This document shows positions 1 to 11,650 of a stretch of 64,000 nucleotides of DNA, one piece after another. Origin of the DNA: Bryopsis sp. KO-2023 (taxonomy: Eukaryota > Chlorophyta > Ulvophyceae > Bryopsidales > Bryopsidaceae); assembly GCA_030272585.1 (NCBI GenBank), contig BSYQ01000008.1:2356001-2420000 (forward strand), given 5' to 3'. The number at the start of each line of letters is the position of its first letter. Within the stretch, counting starts at the first letter, position 1. The notes beneath the pieces are model-generated. The model saw only the letters and a list, made by a program, of their open reading frames with translations. It had not been told where the DNA came from and did not search any database. The translations under genes and the position numbers were made by a program.

Positions 1-827
1 TTTATTTGTTCCAGCATGATTCAGTTGGCGTTCGAAACCACTCCACCAGTACCCCCCCATGTTGAGAAAGGAAAGATGGAGCCATTGGGTTCGTATGGCA
101 AAGTTTTGGCTGATTTGAAGTAAACCACAAACCTTTCATACTCCCAAGAACAGTGCTTTGAGCCCTGTAACACCAGCAATATCCAGGCTACTGGGAAGGG
201 CTGTGTTGCAGACAGGTTTTCAAGAAAGAAAAAGGATTCATAACCTTGCTGTTGGTGCAGTTTGTTTATTGGATTGTGAATTCGATCATGGAAAACCAAC
301 TCTAGAGCTTGTCCAATCTCCACCCACTGTTTCACTGTTCTTCGCAACAATGGTAAATTGACGACTGATGCTATTCATAGAAAAAACAAAACGAATTTGG
401 TGGTTGGAAAATTTTCCACTCACTTCTCCAGCCCACCCTTTTTTTCAAAGCAAATTTTCTTTTTAAAAAAACCCACAATCATCGACCCACAGCAAATTTT
501 CACTCCGGAACGCACACCCATCATCAACCAACCAGCAAATCAACCCGCCAAAGTCAAAATCAAAGAATAGAATCATTAGCAACCCTCAACCGCTCCAAAG
601 AATCTAAACCAACCATTTGAAAAAAAAATAGAACACTTTCCACTAAAAAAAATAAAGACACATAAAAAAATTTGATAGAAATACATGTACTAAACCTATA
701 TATGGTTCCTTCTTTGTTTTCAGATTCCCTTTTCGATCAGCAAAGAAGCAACAGGCCATATCCTGATTCTCATACAGCCCAAAAAAACACCTGCAGTTTT
801 TTCGATTGCGAATTTCCTAAGTTGATT
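1..827. other. 3' flank of the hemoglobin gene, no gene recognised
   Basis: This stretch lies downstream of the last hemoglobin exon. It is A-rich with short homopolymers and has no exon I can place. A 109-codon open frame on the minus strand (350 to 21) has no ATG and matches no family I know; it could be part of a neighbouring minus-strand gene running off the window edge. Confidence 0.5.
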
Positions 828-1977
828 TCAAACCTCTGTTTTGCCGAGCACTGCTGCCCGAGTGGAAGCAACCAAACCGACGATTCCACCCTTGACGGGG
901 TCCTGCACTCCGAGATCCTAAATCAAATCCAAGAAACAGAGCAGAAGCTTCAAAGAAGCTTCAAAGGGTGTTTTTTTTAGACACGAAGACAACTGGGGAA
1001 AATTCTGACGGAGAAATGGAACACCCCCTCGCCCCCCCTCCCGCCCCCCCCCAAAAAAAAAACGAAAAACAAAAACAAAGTACTGAACTGTCTGCTGCAA
1101 GAATATGATATGGTATTTTGAGCAAGGGGAACCCCATTGGGTGTGTAAAGCTGATAGGCAAAGCAACAGGAATGATCACAAGACGTGGGCATTCTCGACA
1201 GAACATTTTTCAGTTGAATTTTGGATTTCCCCCAAGCCATATGGAATTTTTGCAGGAGAACATAGACATTTGAAAATGAACACATAGGTGCCCAGTTCTC
1301 GCAAGCAATTAAAAAATGGTCAATGTTCTACATGGCGATGTAGAACAACAGTCCAAAAAAAAAGTTGGATCCAAACCTCGAGCGTGGCAATGAAGAGCTC
1401 CGCGATCACGTCGAAATCATAATCAGACATGCCGTCGACGACCAGGCGAGCGTGAGGCTGCGTCAGGTCCCCATCGAAAACGTGGCCCTTCAAAACGCAC
1501 GTCAGGAATCCTTCCATCTTGGCGAGCTGGCCTTCCTTGCTGACGCCGTCGAACCACTTCGCAACGCGTTCGTCCGCGTAAACTTTCTCGTAAAAAAGCG
1601 ACACGGCGGCTTCCACCGACGCCGCACCGCCGACTTGCTCGTACAACGTGGCTTCCTTCACGGACACCCTGATCAACGTCGATACCAGGCCCAGTCGTCA
1701 AGTTTTCCCGGCGATGATTGAGTTGCGGATAGGCTATGGTCGAGTGCGCAAAAATAGGATGTCCATGGTGACGCGTTTTTTTCGGTTCAAAGTATTGTGC
1801 ACGAGTGTGGATGAAACTGGAAGCGTTTTCACAAAGAGTTTCATACCCAGCGCGGGCCTTGAGATTATCACCAAGACGAGCCTTGGCAACGGATCGAGAC
1901 GCCCTGTTGCAAACAGCAGCGGGTCGAGCCAGACGCCCGACGGCGCGGGTCGTTGCGAGGGGGGGCGTCATTTTCAT
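828..1977 (-). CDS. Group I truncated (2-on-2) hemoglobin, probably organelle-targeted
   Basis: A heme protein of the trHbN (group I) type; family members bind O2 or NO, often for NO detoxification or redox sensing. I predict three exons on the minus strand: 1977-1847, 1668-1377 and 917-828, giving 170 aa. The globin fold starts near residue 51 (TLYEQVGG). The distal Tyr B10 is in LFYEKV (about residue 70) and the proximal His F8 in PHARLV (about residue 116). The last exon supplies the usual C-terminal helix (DLGVQDPVKGGIVGLV...). The first 44 residues are rich in Arg, Ala, Ser and Thr with almost no acids, as in mitochondrial or plastid leaders; that is inference. Introns use GTATGA and GTTTGG donors. 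The start is the first ATG of two close ones (1977 and 1971); an in-frame start further upstream near 2049 is possible. It is divergent from the amino acid transporter. Confidence 0.87.
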
Positions 1978-2592
1978 GTTTGATTCCGGTGCTGGTGCCA
2001 GAATTCGCTGCGGGCGAGTTACGAATAACGAGGATGGGAATATCGACAATCAACGAATGGACCACCGCAGTCCGCCATGTCTTATGGAACGAGAAGGGTC
2101 CACCGTCGAGCGGTCGGGCCACCCGTCAACGTGGACAGTTGATGTGTTCGCCATTGCGTTCATCAGCACTGTTCTGGCTGGGCGGCCAAAATGTGAAAAG
2201 GTTGAGCCTCGTTTCTGGGGGTCAGGAACGATTGGGTAATGTATCGATCTATGGCTCCCAACGATCGAGCGCCCCCCTCCACCCGCTTCTATAGGCGCTC
2301 ACCCTTTCCACACCAGATTCCCAAGACGGCGCAATGAAAAAAAACATGGAAAGGTGAAAGGGGGCGGACGGACTCTGGATGCTGCACACGAAAACAAGTC
2401 TAAAACGAACTTTATCTGATCGATCGATCGATTGTCTGTCATATCGCCCTCGGTGTCGGGCACCGTGTTCCTTCCGTACGCACGTGTCGCAAAGTACTGG
2501 GTGTGTTCTTCTCCCAACCTGAGCTGGGTTGCAGACAAAATTTTGTATCGTCGCGGAAAACGGTGAACCGCACGACGACTGAATAGATAATT
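1978..2592. promoter_or_regulatory. Divergent intergenic region, hemoglobin / amino acid transporter
   Basis: This 615-bp spacer separates two genes transcribed away from each other, so it should hold both promoters. It is less A/T-biased than most spacers here. A GATC cluster (around 2418-2432) is visible, but I see no clear TATA box. Confidence 0.4.
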
Positions 2593-5500
2593 ATGTCGTG
2601 CGCGGCATCGTTGTGGAGGAAATTCGCGACGAGAGGTTTTTCGCTTCGACCTGTCGACCATTTCCAGCGGAGCACGGAGGACGGACCTCAACTGCGGAAA
2701 ACCATCGGTGTAATCGACCTGCTCTTGTTTGGCGTGGGGGCGATCGTTGGTTCGGGAGCTTTCGTATTGACTGGGGCTGCGGCGAAGGAACATGCGGGGT
2801 GAGGAGGTTCGCGCGAGTTGTCGACGTAACTCTTTTGCGTCACTGAGCTTCGGTTGAAAATTCCACCCCCAAGAATTGACCAGCAAAAACTGAAGAACGT
2901 TATTTTCTTAAATTGGATGCAGCCTGGGTCTCTCTCGCAGTCCCAGCGTAAAACTTCTCAAAAAATATAAATAAAAAATAAAAAAATAAAACAGAAATGC
3001 ACATATTAAGGTAAAGTTGTATTTAATAGCCCCAATGACCCAATGACTAATAACAAGGATGACTAATAACAAGGATGTTCGATGAGTGAAAGTTTTATTC
3101 TCTTGGTCCATCGATGGACGCATCCAAAAGGATTTTCATTAAAATATGTGTGTATTTTTTCACTGAGTGTGGTTTTCGTGGGTTCGTTACAGGCCGTCCA
3201 TCGTTCTTTCTTATCTTTTTGCATCCTTGGCTGCCTTGTTTTCGGCACTATGCTATTCGGAGTTTGCAGTGGATATCCCTATGGCTGGAACCGCATTCAA
3301 CTACATGATGGTGGTATTTGGAGATTTCGTCGCCTGGTGAGAAAACACTTCTTTTTCGGAGTGATGACGCTCTTTTTGAATTTTACTTTTTTTAGTAGCA
3401 TCCTTTTTTGACCCCAAGGGGCAACCCCCCCCCCCCCTTTCTCCCCCTGCCCCCTTTTTTCAACAGGCTGCTTAAAAAAAAACTAAAATTCAAAGAGAGC
3501 GTCCATCCCTAAGATATTCCATTTGTTCAAAGGATTTGATCGACTACCCAACAACTGTCGGCTGTCGCAGCATTTGAATATCGTTTTTTGTTGGGTTTTT
3601 TTCGTGTTTAATCAATCCGTGCCAAAATCCTAGATCTTCCTCATTTTCAAAAAACGAAACAGTATGTGTATATATAAAAATTTACAGTTTATCTCCATTT
3701 TGTGAAGTTTTCTGGGGGTTGGGGGTGCCAGTGTGCTGGCAACGAAACCCCTCCACACAATATATTGCTCCAACAAGAAAATGCCACACTGACTGGCTTG
3801 CATCGAACAGGATTTCAGCGATAAATCTCATATTGGAATACACCCTATCGGCCGCCAGCGTGGCCAAAGGCATTGCAGGATACATGGCCACCCTGTTCGG
3901 CTGGGAATCCGGAGCATTACTCATCACCTTTGACTCCCTGCCCTACATCGTGATCGATATCTCGGCCTTCGTGGTGGTGGCCTTGCTGTCTGCCCTGCTC
4001 TGCGTCGGAATTCGAGAATCCGCCACCACCAACAATGTGGTGACCTTAGTCAATATCGCCACCATGTTGCTGGTCATCGGGTTGGCGCTTCCGAGATTCG
4101 ACTCGGAAAATATCGCTCCTTTTGCTCCGTTTGGGGTGAAAGGCATGTTCACAGCCAGCTCGATCGTGTTTTTTAGTTACATCGGATTCGACAGCGTGGC
4201 CACCATCGCCGAAGAGGTGGAGAATCCGAAACGAAATCTGCCGATCGGAATCATCGGGTCGTTGGTCATTTCGACGGTTTTGTATTTGGCTATGTCCTTG
4301 GCGATCGTCGGCATGGTCAGGTGAGGTTGATTTCATGTTTTTCCTGCTTCGATTTTTTTTGGTTTCTTTTTCGTTTTCTTTAATGGTCCCTGCAGCGTTG
4401 TTTCATTTTTGTTTTCAATTTTTTTGCCGGCCCGAAAGTGGCCCTAAATGTAACCATTTCAAAACGTTCTGGCCCTTTTGTGGCCCGAAAAATAAATGAA
4501 AATAAATGAAAAAAATGAAAAAATAAAATAAAAATTAAAGCATTGTTTTGGGGGGCCACAATGGGCAAAAAGGGCCACATGAGCCGCAAACAAAAGCACT
4601 GGGGACTCCCCAGCCCCAATCAGCTCACTCGTTTATATCACTTTTTCCCCTCAAGAAATGGCGTCTAAACTGCTGGTACGTCATTTCCACAGTTACGAGG
4701 ACATCGATGTCAATGCGGCCTTCTCGGTGGCGTTCTCTGGGGTTGGGATAAACTGGGCCCCGACGGTCATTTCGATCGGAGCCCTTGCCGGAATCCTGAC
4801 ATCCCTGCTGTTGTGCATCCTGGGTCAGGCCAGAATCTTCATGGCCCTTGGACGGGAGGGTTTCCTGCCTAACTGGTTGGTACGTCTCGACTCAGCCAAA
4901 AGAAAAATTCAAAATTGCTCGTCCTAGCACCAACACGAAGAATCAACAATGAATTGAATTTATGCATGATGAGTGAGCAACGACTGCCCTGTTTTTTTGT
5001 TTTTTTTGTTTCTTTTGTTTCTTTTGTTTCTTTTGTTTCTTTTGTTTCTTTTGTTTCTTTTGTTTCTTTTGTTTCTTTTGTTTCTTTTGTTTTTTAGTTT
5101 TTTAGTTTTTTTTTTGCTAAAGAATTCTCCTGCCGCATGATAGGTTAAATCCATTGGTTGCAATCGATTGTATGCAGGCCACCGTGAACTCCAGAACTCG
5201 CACCCCCATCAACGCCACCCTCACAACTTTTGTTTTGGCGGGTCTGCCCAGCTTATTCCTGGACATCGAGATTCTCTCGGAAATGGTCTCCATCGGCACG
5301 CTGTTTGTGTTTTTCCTGGTGTGCCTCGGCGTTCTGTGGAAAACATATTACATACCATGCAGCGAAGCCCCCAAAACGGGTCTTGTCCTCGTGCTGAGTT
5401 TTGTCACACTCATGAGCATCGGTGTAGGTCTGTCATCGGAGCTTGGAGGGGGTCTCGTGGTTACTCTTTGCCTCTTAGGTAAGGCATCCATTCATGATTG

Positions 5501-6209
5501 CATGCATTTTTTTTCTGTGCTTGCTGGGTGTTTTTGGCAGTAAATACCTCCAGAGAATAAAATTGAAAGTATATATATACATAGATAGATGGATGAATTA
5601 TATATTATAGAAAGGGAGGGGGGGGGGGAAATCAGGCCAGTAGAAACACGTCTCGTTAAAAGTCGCCAAGGACCGTGGTCCCATGTCCGACGAATGTGCC
5701 CTATGCCGGTCGCTCGCGCAACCCTAAACCCTAAACCAACCCTCCTCATGTCGCACATAGGAACCGTCCCTGGCGACTTTCAACGGCTTTCCGTAGAAAC
5801 TCTTCAGTGATTGTGGCTGAATCGGTTTTCGAACTAGCTCCGCTCATCACACAAAAAAGTGTGACCAAGGATACCACACTCAGATTTTTGATGTCACTCT
5901 TTTTCTTCTTCCCGGATTGCAGGTGCTTGGCTGATCGGAACGCTGGCGCTGCTGGCCTTCCCTATCTTACACAAGACTGACAAATTCACGGTTCCATTGA
6001 AACCCTTGATCCCGTCTGCTGGAATTCTGTTCACTGTGCATTTGATGTGCAGTCTGGGCTGGCCAGCTTACCTCCGGTTCGGAGTCTGGCAGATTGTAGG
6101 CATTGTGTTTTACCTCTGTTATGGGGTCCACACTCCCCGAAGCCATGAAGTGGAACCCATGGCAGTTGGTCTATTGAAAGGATATGTTTCTCCAGTGAAC
6201 TCTGAATAG
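2593..6209 (+). CDS. Cationic amino acid transporter (CAT type, APC superfamily)
   Basis: An integral membrane permease for amino acids, most like the CAT family of plants and animals. Six exons join in frame: 2593-2798, 3193-3336, 3811-4320, 4693-4879, 5178-5478 and 5923-6209, giving 544 aa. The N-terminus carries the APC signature of helix 1 (LLFGVGAIVGSGAFVLTG). Helix 2-3 follows with ALCYSEFA, then the CAT hallmark LILEYTLSAASVAKG, the helix 6 region FFSYIGFDSVATIAEEVENP and the loop motif TRTPINATL. Several hydrophobic helices follow to a short polar C-terminus (PVNSE). About 12-14 membrane helices are expected; human CATs are longer (about 620-660 aa), so the C-terminal tail is shorter here. 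The last intron holds a MITE and intron 4 a tandem repeat. The start is the first ATG before the conserved helix. Substrate is inferred from family only. Confidence 0.92.
4988..5096 (+). repeat. Tandem repeat of a 10-bp unit (TTTCTTTTGT-like)
   Basis: About ten near-perfect copies of a pyrimidine-rich 10-bp unit (TTTGTTTCTT in one phase) lie in intron 4 of the transporter, 80 bp upstream of the exon 5 acceptor at 5178. The array lengthens the polypyrimidine region of that intron and is likely to vary in copy number. Confidence 0.9.
5640..5800 (+). mobile_element. MITE copy 1 with 8-bp target duplication
   Basis: A 145-bp non-coding element (5648-5792) lies in the last transporter intron. It is flanked by the perfect 8-bp direct repeat GTAGAAAC (5640-5647 and 5793-5800). 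Its ends are inverted repeats built on CGTTAAAAGTCGCCA followed by A/G and GGAC; the right arm in this copy reads CGTTGAAAGTCGCCAGGGAC. A second copy lies at 18786-18873. The 8-bp duplication is the size typical of hAT transposons. The interior carries two TTTAGGG-type telomere-like units (around 5721-5737). No transposase is present. Confidence 0.85.
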
Positions 6210-8327
6210 ATGGGCTATTCTCCGCAGCCCATTACCTGTTTTAGTGATTTTGTGGGTGGTTTTATTATTATACATTTATTTCATGTTGAACGATTTGACG
6301 ATAAAGAAATGAGGGCATTTGTAGTTTTTCCCAAAACGGGGTGGGGGGGAGGTTTGCTGTCGGATGGGATGTTTAGTTGTGGTGTTTATTTTTTGGTTGG
6401 GGGGGATTCCTTTGTGCTCGATTGATTCTACCTGGGTTCCTGGGCAAAGGCGTTTTTGAGGGATGTTTTGTATTCAAGTTTTTTTTAGGGGCTGTATTTT
6501 TTTATGGGGTGGGGGGTGTGGAGGTTCAAATTTCAATCCCAGAATCGAACACATGGGAGGACGTGGGCTGGGGTTGGGGGGGGGGGTGGATGAAACTACA
6601 AGCAACAACTATGGGCAATGCATGTGCCTTCTGTTAGACAGGTTTTCTGTAACATTGTGCGTGAGTGTAATTTTTGAGGGCATCAGTTGCAGAGAATACA
6701 CAGATTTCCCCCATGTGTTGCAGTGAGGTTTTTGAGTCTGCTGTTTCTCACGGTTACATGGATATGCCATCTGTGTCGGATCTAAGTCGGTTTATCTTTC
6801 TATGTCGAAAGTAAAGAAGTGTGTAGCTTTAAACTAGTGGTACTTCGGCCATACATCAAACAGCATATCGAAGCTTACAGAAAGACCTAGATACAACCAA
6901 GAAGGAAGACTATATCCTTGCTGCCAAGATCCGATCTGTACTATAAACAATCTCATTCAATTGGGTCTGACACAACACTAGAATATGTGCCAAGCATGGT
7001 GTTGTTGGTCCATTAGGAATCAAGCCTGGTCCCCCTGCTTGCCAATTCCAAAAATGACGAAACGGCAATTTGAAAATTCGAGCACTCACATGATGTGCGC
7101 ATCAACCACCTCAAAAAGAATTCAAAACGAACAAACAAATATAAATTACAAAACAAACAAACATAAATTACATTGTGGAGGAGAATCGCCGAATTCAAAA
7201 ACGAATGAGGACAGCCTTGGGAGTATTACGCGATCCAGAATTGAAGCATCGAATTTTCGCTCGGGGTGGATTGAAATTCCCCCCTCAATTCCCTTCTTTT
7301 CTGGATTAAAAAAAAAAAAAAAAAGAAATTGGGAAGAACTGAGTCAGGCACTCACAAAACGTTACACACTCGATTCGCTGCAAATTTACGCCCAGAATGG
7401 AGTTTTCATCTCATCTAGGGCTTTTTACACAAGGCCTGCCACCCTTGCAAACCGTCGACTCCCCCCTTGGCTGCGTTCTCTCCTTTTGGGCGGGGGCTAA
7501 CGTTCCTTGCTGCTCTACCTTCACACACGTCGCATATTTTTGAACCAAAAAAGAGAAAAAAAGGGGGTAAAAAAAAAGACAAGGGAATCGCTTCGAGTTT
7601 CTTGTTTATTTTTGTGCGCGTTTTCGGCTTTGCCGTCGCCGAAACGGAAAACGAAAAAAAAAAAGAATCCGCGAAATACCCAGAAAAAAAAACACGAAAG
7701 GACAGGGGGACGGTGGAGTTGAGAAACTTTGCAACTGGTTGAGTCGGGGGGGCAGCGTGTTGTGGTTATAGCGTGAATCTTGCTTTGGAGCGACAAAAAG
7801 AAGAATTTTTGGTGAGCTCGCGTCGTTAATTTTCTGTTGCGAAAGAAAAATCGACGAGAGAGAGAAAGAGTGTGAGTGGGGCCACACTTTTCAAAGGGGA
7901 GAAAAAACAAAACAAGAGAGGGATTGTACAGGGGAAAATCCGAGTGGTCTGCAAGTGGAAAAAAGCGAGAGAGATTGTGTGAGAGAGTGTTTCTGTTTTT
8001 TTTTTGGGTGTTTTTTTTTCAAAACGAGGGGGAGTTGCGAGGTTTTGAAAAAAGAAAAACGACGAAAAAAAAAAGGTTGAGAAAGAAAATCGACTGTGGG
8101 GGAGGACGAAAAATACTTGCCGAACTCATCTAATTCGTGAATCGAGTCGAATCGGTTCTTTTCGTTTGTTTTAGTAGGGAAGAAAAAAAAAACTACGAAG
8201 AACGCAGGGACAAAAAAAAAGCGAGGGGGACCGAACGAAAAAGGACAAAGGGAAAACATATCGGACAGTTTCGTTTTATATTTTTGCACTCCTCCGTGTT
8301 GGTTTTTTTTGGTTTCTTTCTCGCATT
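6210..8327. other. Spacer between the transporter and the lysine-rich gene
   Basis: The first part should hold the transporter 3' UTR, with long G runs near 6340-6590. The part from about 7500 to 8327 is purine-rich and probably holds the promoter and 5' UTR of the next gene. I see no exon with recognisable protein similarity. Confidence 0.5.
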
Positions 8328-11300
8328 ATGAATCTGCAGTTGAGTAATCCGTTCGCAGCTCTTGAGCACAAAAAGGCTAAAAAGAAGAAGGAGAAGAGCG
8401 AGAGGGAGAAGCGTAAGAAGGACAAGAAAGATACCTTGGAGCTCGAGAAAGCGATTTTCGATCAGCCGCAAATCAACGTCAGCAGTTGGGCCGATTGCGA
8501 CGACGAGGACGATTGGGCAGCGGAGCCTACCCCGCAAGTGAGTCGTTCTCGCGTCTTCGAAGCTTTTCCGCGAGAAAAATATGGAAATTTTGAAAGGCAA
8601 AGAATGCGAAAATCCGAGGGCATTGGCGGGGTTCTCTTCTTCGTCGCGCGTCTGCCCATGCCCAGTTATTGGATGAGGTCGGAGTGGAAAGAGAAACATG
8701 AACCACTTCCACTGAAACTGTTCCAGAAGGGAAAAGGTTAATCTCTCCTTTTCTTGAGGGGGGGGGAGCTCCACACTCCTCCCTGTTTTTTTTCTCCTAT
8801 TCTTCCCTTTTGCCCCTTTTATTTGAAATAGAAAAAAGCGCTTCCAAGACATGGATTAGAGCAATTCTGCTGGTATTGATGACCTTTAATAATTTTCCCA
8901 GAAAATCTGGCACGGTGTTCTACCCATGGTTATGATTGTTTTTTTTTATTATTATTTTTCAGGCTTCTGAAAATACCAATGGCGCACACGTAGTGGAGGC
9001 CGACAGCGACCACGAGGTATGAGGAATTTCACGACGACTGCCACCACCATTAGTCATAAGATCAAGATGCATTTTGGTAATCTTCATGATGGGGGGATAT
9101 CTTCTGCCCCACAGCAGAGAAATTCAACTAGATCCTGACGAAACATTGTGTTTTTTTTTCCTGGTTGTAATATTAGATCATCGATTTGGAGGAGGAATTT
9201 GGTGTTGAGTTGGGTGGCGATGACCATCATGATAACGACCATGTCGATGAAAAAGAAGACGAAACCGGTACGTTTTTCTTTTTTTTTTTTTCTTTTTTTT
9301 TGGGGGGGGGGTGGGAGGTGAGGGAAGGACACATTGCAAACCCCATAGCCAAGAAAAAATCAGCAACATTGCCCCATCTATTTTGTTGAGAAAAGATGTA
9401 AATAACGGACGAAATGTGTTTTCGCTGCACACTCAATATATTTGGGTTGATTTTTGCGCATCGAGAGTTTTCGCTTCAGCGATGAGTCATTGCCATATCT
9501 TGATCAGAATTCACACGGCCAATGGAATCAATTTCGATTTGGTTTTTGTCTGTAGAGAAAGTTGATGTGCCTGCACCCCTCCCCAAAAGAAAGTCTGTTC
9601 CAGTTCCTGTGGAGCGGCAGCTGTCGAAGAAAGTAAGGCTGTGGGGAGGAATGAATATATCAGAATCAGTCACCAGACATTTTCTTGTTCATATGAATCC
9701 ATGGTTGTTGTTTTTCAAACGGTGCTACGGTTTTTCCAGTTTTTTCCCCCCTCCCCTCCCACCTCGAAAAAAAAATGGAAAGGAAAGAAGAAAGTTTGGA
9801 GGAAGGAGGAGGAGGAGGTTCATTGTCTGACATGGTTGCGGTGGTGTTCTTTTTTTTTCCTTCAGGAATTGAAAAAGAAGGAGATGGATGAATTGAACGC
9901 CGTCCTTGCAGAGTTGGGCATAGATTCGGGTGGCAAGGAGGAAGACAGCGAAAGCAAGAACTCCAAAAAGAAAAAGAAGAAAGGCAAAGCTGGGGAGGCA
10001 GTGCCATCCAAGACAAACGGTGAGCTCACCGTGTCAGGCCAGATTTACATTCTGCAGATATTGTAATATGTAATATAATATGTAATAATATATATTGTAA
10101 TAGATATTTTCCCTATCTGTTCATGTCCATTTTTTCATTGGAGCATATTCCCGTTATCCGTACGTGTAATTTTTCCTCGATAAAAAAGGTGAGTTTTTTG
10201 TGGGAGATTCACTGCGTTCTATTATAATATATATTTTCCTATGTGTTTATTTAAGCTAAATCACCTCGTTGTGGACGGCGTTCGTTGGGCGAGTTTGCCT
10301 AATGTGAATTAAAATTTCATTCATATGTGTTTATTTCTTATTTTCCTTTTTCCTCAATAAAAGGTGTGGATGAGAAAGAAGCAGATGTTGATCCTCCGAA
10401 AGCAGCTGAGGAAGAAAAACCACCGACTCCTGATCCTGAAGAGCCAGAAGAGGTGATTTTTCATTTCCAAATTTACACAATCGGAATAGACTTGAATCGA
10501 ACAAAGATGCAACCCACCGAAGCGGATGGTTTTTTTTTAAATCCTCTCAGGGTGTTGAAAAAATGTTCTGGTGTTGTATGAGTGAATGAAAAATGTTGAA
10601 TTTCTTTTTTGTTTTTTGGCAGGAGGAATCTGGCATCGAAGGGGAGATTGCCATTGATGCGGTGAGGTTTCCTGCAGTGTAGAAAAAACACTCGACAAAA
10701 GTTTACCAGGAGTGATAAATTTAGACTCTAGAATTTCCAAAAAAAAAGAGTGCTCTTAGATAAGCATCCAATATTGCTTGCTTTCCTGAAGCTTTTCTTT
10801 TGTAAAATTTCCCAGAAATCGGTTTCCGACAGAAATGACATAATCTTCAAGTAGTGCGTTTATTATCCGATCGGGTGGTCCATGACTGTGTGTTTTGTCT
10901 TGTTTTGGAAAATCTGCAGCTGAAGGCAAAGATGGCTTTGAAGAAAAAATCCAGCAAGAAGGGTGGGTCTGCTTCCAGCCTTGCTGCGGCGGAAGCTAAA
11001 GCTCGGGCCAAGAAAAAGGGTTCCAAAAAAGACAAATCGAAATTCAATCAGGTGGGTGGCAGTCACAGCAACAAAAGAAACACAGAACTATAAAAGTTGA
11101 TTTATTTTTTGTTTATTTTTGGTGAGGGTGGAAATCCTGTCCAAAAAAGGGAGCTCATCTGAGCTCATCTAATTCATTTGGTACATGATGTTTTAAGATT
11201 ATTCAGGTTTTCTTCATAATTTTGGTTCTTTTTTCTTTCTTTCTTTCTCGAAAGAACTGTTTCTGATAGAGAGAGAGAGAAAAATATGCTGTCCAATGAA

Positions 11301-11650
11301 TTTTTTTGACTGAGTATCATGGATTTAGTTGGGGTATTTAACTAAATTAAGTTGAGCTAAGTTAGGAGGGGGGGGGGGGGATGTTGTGACTATTCTTGCT
11401 GGCGTATTTTCTCTTCAAAATTTGAAGGTAGCAGTCGTAGATGTAGTAGATTTGTTACGAGCACTTTTTTTTTTCGTTGTTGGGAGCATAGTTACTAGGC
11501 TGGCTTTTTCTTTCTTTTTTAAGTTCTTTTTTAAAATAAATAAATATATAATATATATATATGTATTTTTTTGTTTTGTTTTCCAGATTTATTTTTCTTG
11601 GTTGATTCCTTTTCTTGTTTTGTGATGTTCAGGCACCCACCAGGAATTAA
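8328..11650 (+). CDS. Lysine/glutamate-rich protein of unknown function
   Basis: Nine exons join in frame: 8328-8537, 8963-9016, 9177-9267, 9556-9632, 9866-10019, 10364-10452, 10623-10661, 10920-11051 and 11633-11650, giving 287 aa. The protein is very charged. A basic N-terminus (NPFAALEHKKAKKKKEK) is followed by an acidic stretch (DCDDEDDW). The middle carries the clearest motif, QLSKKELKKKEMDELNAVLA, likely a helix. Lys tracts and a C-terminal Ala/Lys-rich helix (LAAAEAKARAKKKG) follow. I recall similar LSKKE-type motifs in uncharacterised eukaryotic proteins but cannot name a function. The tracts suggest a nuclear or nucleolar location (inference). The last exon is only 18 nt (APTRN plus stop), so the 3' end is the least certain part. 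Intron 5 carries a SINE-like element. Confidence 0.75.
10240..10336 (+). mobile_element. SINE-like short element, copy 1, 13-bp target duplication
   Basis: A 71-bp element (10253-10323) is flanked by the perfect 13-bp direct repeat TATGTGTTTATTT (10240-10252 and 10324-10336). It begins near AAATCACCTCGTTGTGGACG, contains GAGTTTGCCTAATGTGAATT and ends in a (CATT)-type tail. Related copies lie at 24304-24368 and, inverted, at 37542-37608. Long target duplications and a short-repeat tail point to target-primed reverse transcription by a LINE (RTE elements often end this way). It lies in an intron of the lysine-rich gene. Confidence 0.8.

Noticed and set aside
1365..2294. Plus-strand frames opposite the hemoglobin
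   Set aside because: They are shadows of the real minus-strand exons, whose globin residues and phases fit.
5716..5748. A chromosome end or interstitial telomere
   Set aside because: Only two to three units, inside a MITE and within an active-looking gene.
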